Part shown: one piece after another, positions 6,321 to 10,904 of the stretch
How positions within the stretch are numbered: the first letter of the stretch is position 1
How the letters are laid out: each line of letters opens with the position of its first letter
Origin: Hydrogenophaga sp.
Lineage (GTDB): Bacteria > Pseudomonadota > Gammaproteobacteria > Burkholderiales > Burkholderiaceae_C
Direction: 5' to 3'
Assembly: GCA_018335615.1 (NCBI GenBank)
Contig: JAGXRS010000239.1
Location: 1-10,904 of the forward strand
DNA: 10,904 nt
Program-made: the position numbers and the translations under genes
Notes under the pieces: model-generated
The model's input: only the letters and a program-made list of their open reading frames with translations
Databases searched by the model: none
What the model was told of the DNA's origin: nothing

Positions 6321-7159
6321 ACAGCGACTTCGCGCGCCGCTTCCGGCGCAACACGGGGGCGGTCATCGGCCTGTTCGTGCTGCTGGTGGTCGGGCTGCTG
6401 GCCCTGCTGGCGCCGCTGCTGGCCGGCAACGACCCCTGGGACATGGTGCAGCAGCCGTTTCTCGCGCCGATGGCCGAGCCGGGCCTGTGGCTGGGCACCG
6501 ACGCACTGGGCCGGGACGTGGCCGCCGGGCTGATCCACGGCGCACGCGTCTCCATCCTCATCGGTCTGGTGGCCACGGCGGCGGCCCTGCTCGCCGGCAT
6601 CACCGTGGGCGCCCTGGCGGGCTACCACGGCGGCTGGGTCGACGTGGTGCTGATGCGCTTCACCGAACTGTTCCAGGCCATTCCGGGATTCGCGTTTGCG
6701 GTGGTGCTGGTGGCCATCTTCCAGCCGTCGGTGGAGTCCATCGTGGCGGCGATTGCGCTGGTGTCGTGGCCACCGGTGGCCCGCCTGGTGCGCAGCGAAT
6801 TCATGAGCCTGCGCCAGCGCGAGTTCGTGCAGGCCGCGCTGCTGGCCGGCCAGACGCACTGGCGCATCATCTTCACGCAGATCCTGCCCAACGCCGTCTC
6901 CCCCATCGTGGTGATGGGCTCGCTCATGGTGGCCACGGCCATCCTGCTGGAGTCCGCGCTGAGCTTCCTGGGCCTGGGCGACCCCAACATGATGAGCTGG
7001 GGCTACATGGTGGGCGCCGCGCGCACCGCCCTGCGGCAGGCCTGGTGGATCGCGGTGTTTCCAGGGCTGGCCATCGCCCTGACCGTGCTGGCACTCAACC
7101 TGGTGGGTGAAGGCCTGAGCGATGGCCTGAACACCCGCCTGCAGGGGAGAACCCGATGA
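6317..7159 (+). CDS. ABC transporter permease, DppC/OppC type
   Basis: This 280-residue inner-membrane protein is the partner of the preceding permease. It has an N-terminal membrane helix (about 14-36), the DppC hallmark LGTDALGRDV (59-68), further helices near 78-102, 122-155, 195-216 and 245-263, and an EAA loop at about 168-192 (REFVQAALLAGQTHWRIIFTQILPN). SALSFLGLGDPNMMSWGYMV is the usual conserved stretch near the C terminus. The ATG overlaps the previous stop by 4 nt and has no strong ribosome binding site of its own, so coupling to upstream translation is likely. Its stop overlaps the ATPase start in the same way. Confidence 0.95.
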   Translation: MNSDFARRFRRNTGAVIGLFVLLVVGLLALLAPLLAGNDPWDMVQQPFLAPMAEPGLWLGTDALGRDVAAGLIHGARVSILIGLVATAAALLAGITVGALAGYHGGWVDVVLMRFTELFQAIPGFAFAVVLVAIFQPSVESIVAAIALVSWPPVARLVRSEFMSLRQREFVQAALLAGQTHWRIIFTQILPNAVSPIVVMGSLMVATAILLESALSFLGLGDPNMMSWGYMVGAARTALRQAWWIAVFPGLAIALTVLALNLVGEGLSDGLNTRLQGRTR

Positions 7160-8829
7160 AAGCCGACAACACCTTGGGCGCCCCGAGCGTCTCGGGCAAT
7201 CCCGTTCCTGTGCTCGGGCCTGAGCGCGGGCCAGCACCCGTGCTGCAGGTCAGAGACCTCAGTGTCTGCCTGCCCGCAGGTGCCGACCGGCCGCTGGCCG
7301 TCAACGCGGTGAGCTTCGACATACCGGCGGGGCAGACCCTGTGCGTGGTGGGCGAGTCGGGCTCGGGCAAATCGATGATCGCCAACGCGGTCATGGGCTT
7401 GCTGCCAGTGCCGCATGTGCGCGCCACCGGCGGCACGATGGTCTTCGAGGGCGAAGACCTGCGACTGGCGAACGAGACCCGCCTGCGCGCCCTGCGCGGC
7501 CAGCGCATCGCCATGATCTTCCAGGAACCCATGACCTCGCTGAACCCGGTGATGCGCGTGGGCGAGCAGCTGCAGGAGGTGCTGGACTGCCACTGCCCGG
7601 ACATGCCGGGTGCAATCAAGCGCCAGAAAGTGATCGAGTCGCTGCGCGACGTGGGCCTGCCCGAGCCCGAGCAGACCGTGCACAGCTACCCGTTTCGCCT
7701 CTCGGGCGGCCAGCGCCAGCGCGTCATGATTGCCTGCGCCATGCTGCTGGAGCCCACGCTGCTGATCGCCGACGAGCCCACCACCGCGCTGGACGTGACC
7801 ACGCAGGCGCAGATCCTCACCTTGATGAAGGACCTGCAGCGGCGCAAGGGGATGGCGCTGCTGTTCATCACCCACGACTTCGGCGTGGTGGCGCAGATCG
7901 CCGACCGGGTGGTGGTGATGCAGACCGGCAGCGTGGTGGAAAGCGGCGACGCCCAGACCGTGCTGCGCTCCCCGCAGCACCCTTACACACGCAAGCTGAT
8001 CGAGGCCATTCCGCAGGGCGTGGCCCGTGCGACCGCCGGTGCCGACCAACGCCCGCCACTGCTGGAGGTGCGCGGCCTGAACAAGACCTACCGCAGCGGC
8101 GGCGGCTGGTTCAAGCCGGCGCGCACCGTGCACGCCGCCAACGCGCTGAGCTTCACCCTGCGCGAAGGCGAGACGCTGGGCATCGTGGGCGAGTCGGGCT
8201 CGGGCAAGTCGACCGTGGGGCGCTGCCTGACCGGGCTGATCCCGATGGACAGCGGCGAACTCGTCTTTGCCGGCCAGCCGCTGGCAGCCGATGTGCGCCA
8301 TCGCCGGCTGGCCCAGCGCGGGCAGGTGCAGATGGTGTTCCAGGACCCCTACGCCTCGCTCAACCCGCGCCAGTCGGTGGGCAGCGCCATCGCAGCGGGA
8401 CCGCTGGCCCAGGGCGTGCCACGCGACGAAGCCTGGCGGCGCACCCGCGAACTGCTACAGCTCGTGGGCCTGAAGCACGACGCGACCGATCGCTACCCGC
8501 ACGAGTTCTCGGGCGGGCAGCGCCAGCGCATCGCCATTGCCCGGGCACTGGCCATGCGACCGCGCCTGATCGTGGCCGACGAGCCGGTGTCGGCGCTCGA
8601 CGTCTCGGTGCAGGCCCAGGTGCTGGAACTGTTCGAGCAGGTGCGCCGCGACTTCCAGCTCAGCATGGTCTTCATCACGCACGACCTGCGCGTGGCCGCC
8701 CAGATGTGCGACCACATCGCGGTGATGCGCCGCGGCGAGGTGGTCGAGCACGGCGAGACCGCTGCCGTGCTGGGCGACCCGCAGCACGCCTACACCCGTG
8801 AGCTCATCGCAGCCGCGCCCCGCTTTTAA
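7156..8829 (+). CDS. Fused dual ATPase of peptide-type ABC importer (DppD-DppF in one chain)
   Basis: This 557-residue cytoplasmic protein contains two complete ABC nucleotide-binding domains, the GsiA-like arrangement. Domain 1: Walker A GESGSGKS (66-73), signature LSGGQ (182-186), Walker B LLIADEP (202-208), switch His240. Domain 2: Walker A GESGSGKS (345-352), signature variant FSGGQ (451-455), Walker B LIVADEP (471-477), switch His509. Each domain is followed by the oligopeptide-transporter C-terminal element (QHPYTRKLIEAIP near 274 and QHAYTRELIAAAP at the end). The single chain therefore supplies both ATP sites for the two permeases. All catalytic motifs look intact, so both sites should be active. 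The first roughly 28 residues are a Pro/Gly-rich extension before the domain proper. The start overlaps the DppC-like stop (ATGA) and has a GGGGAGA ribosome binding site, which confirms it. Confidence 0.96.
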   Translation: MKADNTLGAPSVSGNPVPVLGPERGPAPVLQVRDLSVCLPAGADRPLAVNAVSFDIPAGQTLCVVGESGSGKSMIANAVMGLLPVPHVRATGGTMVFEGEDLRLANETRLRALRGQRIAMIFQEPMTSLNPVMRVGEQLQEVLDCHCPDMPGAIKRQKVIESLRDVGLPEPEQTVHSYPFRLSGGQRQRVMIACAMLLEPTLLIADEPTTALDVTTQAQILTLMKDLQRRKGMALLFITHDFGVVAQIADRVVVMQTGSVVESGDAQTVLRSPQHPYTRKLIEAIPQGVARATAGADQRPPLLEVRGLNKTYRSGGGWFKPARTVHAANALSFTLREGETLGIVGESGSGKSTVGRCLTGLIPMDSGELVFAGQPLAADVRHRRLAQRGQVQMVFQDPYASLNPRQSVGSAIAAGPLAQGVPRDEAWRRTRELLQLVGLKHDATDRYPHEFSGGQRQRIAIARALAMRPRLIVADEPVSALDVSVQAQVLELFEQVRRDFQLSMVFITHDLRVAAQMCDHIAVMRRGEVVEHGETAAVLGDPQHAYTRELIAAAPRF

Positions 8830-8845
8830 ACAGGAGACACCCGAC

Positions 8846-10255
8846 ATGACACAAGCCCTCTGGCGCTGGAGCGCCGAGCAAGTGGCGTCCGCCGTTCGCA
8901 GCCAACAGGTGAGCGCACGCGAGGTCACGCAGAGCGTGCTCGACCGCATCGACGCCGTGAACCCGCGCATCAACGCGCTGGCCAGCGTGCACCACGAAAC
9001 CGCCCTGGCCGCCGCCGACGCGGCTGACGGTGCCGTCGCACGCGGTGAGGCGCTGGGCCCGCTGCACGGCGTGCCGGTCACGATCAAGATCAACATCGAC
9101 GTGGCCGGCGAGCCGACCACCGATGGAGTGCACGCGTTCAAGGACAACACCGCCACCCGCGATTCGCCGCTGGTGCAGTCCCTGCGCGAAGCCGGCGCGG
9201 TCATCGTCGGGCGCAACAACGCACCGGCTTTCTCCCTGCGCTGGTTCACCGACAACGCCTTGCACGGCCGCACCCTCAACCCGTTCGACGCGGGCGTGAC
9301 GCCCGGCGGCTCCAGCGGTGGCGCAGCCGCCGCGGCCGCCATGGGCATGGGCGCCATCCACCACGGCAATGACTACGGCGGCTCGGTGCGCTACCCGGCC
9401 TGGTGCTGTGGCGTGGTGGGTCTGCGCACCACCGTGGGCCGCATCCCGTCCTACAAGGCGAGCGCGCCCAACCGGCTCATCAGCAACCAGCAGATGTCGG
9501 TGCAAGGCCCCCTCACGCGCACCGTGGCCGACGCGCGGCTGGCGCTCTCGGTCATGGCCCAGGGCAGCCCGCTGGACCCGCAGTGGGTTCCCGCACCGCT
9601 GGGCTATCCCGACTCGTCCAGGCCGGTGCGGGTGGCCGTGTTCCGCCACTGGAATGGCAGCGCGGTGGACCCCAGCGTCAGCCAGGCCGTGGACACCGCC
9701 GCGAAATGGCTGGCGCAAGCCGGCTATGCCGTGGACGAGGTGGAGCCACCGCATTTCGCCGAAGTCTCGGCCATGCAATTCGAGATGGTGATGAACGACA
9801 TGCGCCGTGGTGGCGCACCGTTCATGAACGAACACGGCGACGGTGCCCTGCGCACGGCGCTCTCCCACTACCTGGCGATCACGCCCGAGTGGAACCGCGA
9901 CCAGTACCTGGACGCGCTCACCCGCCGCTTCAACATCGCCCGTGACTGGGCGGTGTTCTTCGAGCAATACCCGCTCCTGCTGATGCCCAATTCCTGGGAA
10001 CGCCAGTTCCCGGTGGACGCCGACCAGGCATCGCCCGAGCGCGTTGCGCAGATCCTGCTGGCCCAGTCACCGATGCTGGGCACAGCGGTGCTGGGGCTGC
10101 CGGGCCTGTCGGTCCCGGTCGGCATGGAGCAGGGGCTGCCCACCGGCGTGCAACTGGTGGCCACGCGCTTCCGAGAAGACCTGCTGCTGCAGGCCGGCGA
10201 GATCATCGAGGCGGCGGCGGGATTTGCCGCGCTGGACCATCTGGCCCCGTCTTGA
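8846..10255 (+). CDS. Amidase-signature-family amidohydrolase
   Basis: The protein has 469 residues from the ATG at 8846, chosen because AGGAGA lies 8 nt upstream; a GTG at 8798 would add 16 residues and overlap the ATPase gene without a comparable site. The amidase signature is clear: GVPVTIKINIDVAGEP with Lys81, GGSSGG (154-159) with cis-Ser156, and GNDYGGSVRYPAW with nucleophile Ser180. The spacing of 75 and 24 residues equals that of the characterised family member FAAH, so the Lys-cisSer-Ser triad is intact. The enzyme hydrolyses an amide to a carboxylic acid plus ammonia or amine. The usual Thr or Ser before the Asp of the signature (GTD) is Asn here, and the following motif reads GLRTTVGRIP. 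There is no signal peptide, so it is cytoplasmic. It starts 16 bp after the ATPase stop and is the last gene of the operon. A GatA role is unlikely because gatB and gatC are absent and the operon is a transport one. Substrate unknown. Confidence 0.94.
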   Translation: MTQALWRWSAEQVASAVRSQQVSAREVTQSVLDRIDAVNPRINALASVHHETALAAADAADGAVARGEALGPLHGVPVTIKINIDVAGEPTTDGVHAFKDNTATRDSPLVQSLREAGAVIVGRNNAPAFSLRWFTDNALHGRTLNPFDAGVTPGGSSGGAAAAAAMGMGAIHHGNDYGGSVRYPAWCCGVVGLRTTVGRIPSYKASAPNRLISNQQMSVQGPLTRTVADARLALSVMAQGSPLDPQWVPAPLGYPDSSRPVRVAVFRHWNGSAVDPSVSQAVDTAAKWLAQAGYAVDEVEPPHFAEVSAMQFEMVMNDMRRGGAPFMNEHGDGALRTALSHYLAITPEWNRDQYLDALTRRFNIARDWAVFFEQYPLLLMPNSWERQFPVDADQASPERVAQILLAQSPMLGTAVLGLPGLSVPVGMEQGLPTGVQLVATRFREDLLLQAGEIIEAAAGFAALDHLAPS

Positions 10256-10293
10256 CGCCGACCCAGTTGACCTTGCCGCCCCAGGTGTGAACA

Positions 10294-10311
10294 CGCCCCG
10301 CCAGTGGGGCG
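10294..10311. terminator. GC hairpin between convergent amidase and lrp genes (possible terminator)
   Basis: CGCCCC-GCCAGT-GGGGCG is a perfect 6-pair GC stem with a 6-nt loop in the 95-bp convergent gap. It has no T-tract on either strand, so it would be a weak or factor-assisted terminator at best. Confidence 0.35.
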
Positions 10312-10350
10312 GTGGCGTCAGCGCATGGCCACCCGACGGGACCGGCCGGC

Positions 10351-10770
10351 TCAGCGGTACGTGGCCAGGTGGATGCTGGTTTCCGAGCTGCGGATGCCCT
10401 TGATCAGGCGCATACGCTCCAGCACCTCCGACAGCTCTTTCATGGAGCGGACCTCCAGCTCCGCCAGCAGATCCCAGCGTCCGTTCGTGTCGTGCAGAGA
10501 GGCCACACCCGGCTCGCCCAGCAGGCTGGCAATCACCGCTCGTGTCTGGTTGCCCTCGACCAGAACGCCCGTCCACGCGCGGATGCGATCGGGCTCCGCG
10601 TCGGGCTTCAGGCGCACCGTGTAACCCACGATCACCTGATCGTCTTCCAGCTTGCGGATGCGGTTGGTCACCGTGCCCCGCGAGACCTTCAGGCGGTGCG
10701 CCAGGTCTGCCACGTTCATGCGCGCGTTCTGCCGCAGCAGGGCGATCAGCGCTTGGTCCAATTCGTCCAT
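10351..10770 (-). CDS. Lrp/AsnC-family transcriptional regulator
   Basis: From the ATG at 10770 the protein has 139 residues and opens MDELDQALIALLRQNARMN, the usual Lrp beginning. The helix-turn-helix lies at about residues 18-40 (NVADLAHRLKVSRGTVTNRIRKLE), joined by a beta linker (DDQVIVGYTVRL) to a RAM-type ligand-binding and oligomerisation domain (about 60-135, with GRWDLLAELEVRSMKELSEVLERMRLIKGIRSSETSIHL). Such proteins sense amino acids or related molecules. A longer start at 10800 would add ten residues (MLDSIKQIIK) but would make the perfect palindrome at 10781-10799 coding, and a plausible promoter places the transcription start inside it; neither ATG has a clear ribosome binding site. 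It is convergent to the amidase gene, so it is not in that operon, though it could still respond to an amino acid the pathway releases. A downstream divergent gene at the right edge is an equally likely target. Confidence 0.92.
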   Translation of the reverse strand: MDELDQALIALLRQNARMNVADLAHRLKVSRGTVTNRIRKLEDDQVIVGYTVRLKPDAEPDRIRAWTGVLVEGNQTRAVIASLLGEPGVASLHDTNGRWDLLAELEVRSMKELSEVLERMRLIKGIRSSETSIHLATYR

Positions 10771-10780
10771 TTTGATTATT

Positions 10781-10799
10781 TGCTTGATTGAATCAAGCA
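10781..10799. promoter_or_regulatory. Perfect 9-1-9 palindrome, probable Lrp-type auto-operator
   Basis: TGCTTGATTGAATCAAGCA is a perfect inverted repeat of nine base pairs around a single central G. It lies 11 bp before the preferred lrp start codon. Lrp/AsnC regulators typically autoregulate by binding imperfect palindromes of about 13-19 bp near their own promoters. A loose minus-strand promoter, TTGACT (10827-10822) and CCAAAT (10804-10799) with 17-bp spacing, would have its -10 abutting this site. Confidence 0.6.
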
Positions 10800-10803
10800 T
10801 TTG

Positions 10804-10836
10804 GTCAATTTTTAATTAAAAAGTCAATTTGTTGAC
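10804..10836. promoter_or_regulatory. AT-rich control region with nested inverted repeats
   Basis: The stretch holds GTCAA at 10804-10808 and again at 10823-10827, the perfect 14-bp palindrome TTTTTAATTAAAAA (10809-10822) between them, and GTCAA-TTTG-TTGAC (10823-10836). The GTCAA/TTGAC half-sites spaced by about two helical turns look like an array for an oligomeric regulator such as Lrp, and also supply the TTGACT used as a possible lrp -35. Repeats are seen; binding is inferred. Confidence 0.45.
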
Positions 10837-10850
10837 GATTTACATTGCCA

Positions 10851-10904
10851 ATGCCCGGCGAAAAACTGCCTTCACCATTCCCAGAGAGCAGGACGGCCAC
10901 GACC
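10851..10904 (+). CDS. Possible start of a divergent gene, cut by the right edge
   Basis: An ATG at 10851 opens a frame that stays open for the remaining 18 codons (MPGEKLPSPFPESRTATT). It lies 80 bp from the preferred lrp start, in the position where an Lrp-controlled divergent gene is often found. No ribosome binding site is visible and the peptide is too short and unfamiliar to identify, so the true start could lie beyond the window. Confidence 0.25.
   Translation, partial: MPGEKLPSPFPESRTATT

Noticed and set aside
7003..8301. Long minus-strand frame opposite the ATPase gene
   Set aside because: It is antisense to a gene with two intact sets of ABC motifs and itself shows no domain; it is a composition artefact.
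7341..8801. Second long plus-strand frame within the ATPase gene
   Set aside because: It is an out-of-frame reading rich in Arg, Ala, Gly and Pro with no ABC motif; it is not evidence of a frameshift because the main frame is complete.
1..10904. Mobile element, phage defence or CRISPR system
   Set aside because: No transposase, integrase, toxin-antitoxin, nuclease or regularly spaced repeat was found; all identified genes are transport, amide hydrolysis or regulation.

Overview
The window is about two-thirds G+C with typical bacterial operon architecture. A Bug/TctC-type periplasmic binding protein, a style of gene massively expanded in Burkholderiales, together with the LysR, MarR and Lrp regulators and the codon usage, suggests a betaproteobacterium of the Comamonadaceae/Alcaligenaceae type. 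This placement is inferred from gene style only; no marker gene is present. No tRNA, rRNA, CRISPR array, insertion sequence or phage gene was seen.

Left part (1-1341): the 5' portion of a bug/tctC gene runs off the left edge on the minus strand. It is divergent from a MarR-family regulator. Their 79-bp intergenic region holds a 20-bp near-perfect palindrome, probably the MarR operator, next to an exact match to the FNR/ANR consensus TTGAT-N4-ATCAA. The marR gene has no Shine-Dalgarno sequence, and a -10-like hexamer sits 7 bp before its ATG, so its mRNA may be leaderless. A 239-bp gap between the convergent marR and lysR genes holds two hairpins but no recognisable gene.

Central part (1342-10255): a LysR-type regulator on the minus strand is divergent from a tightly packed plus-strand operon of six genes. 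In order these are an M20D metallo-amidohydrolase (hippurate hydrolase/N-acyl-amino-acid deacylase type), a family 5 peptide-type substrate-binding protein, DppB-like and DppC-like permeases, a fused double ATPase (DppD+DppF in one chain) and an amidase-signature hydrolase with an intact Lys-cisSer-Ser triad. Two of the junctions are ATGA stop/start overlaps. The simplest reading is a pathway that imports an amide-bearing small molecule (acylated amino acid, modified peptide or related amide) through an ABC importer and cleaves it in the cytoplasm with two mechanistically different amide hydrolases. LysR is probably the substrate-responsive regulator. The actual substrate cannot be read from the sequence.

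Right part (10256-10904): an Lrp/AsnC regulator lies convergent to the amidase gene. Its upstream region is very AT-rich and has a perfect 19-bp interrupted palindrome plus other nested inverted repeats. A reading frame opens at 10851 and runs off the right edge; it may be a divergent gene controlled by the Lrp-type protein.

The gene families are all known ones. The most notable signals are the compact regulatory sites between bug and marR and upstream of lrp, and the two-hydrolase/one-importer composition of the operon.
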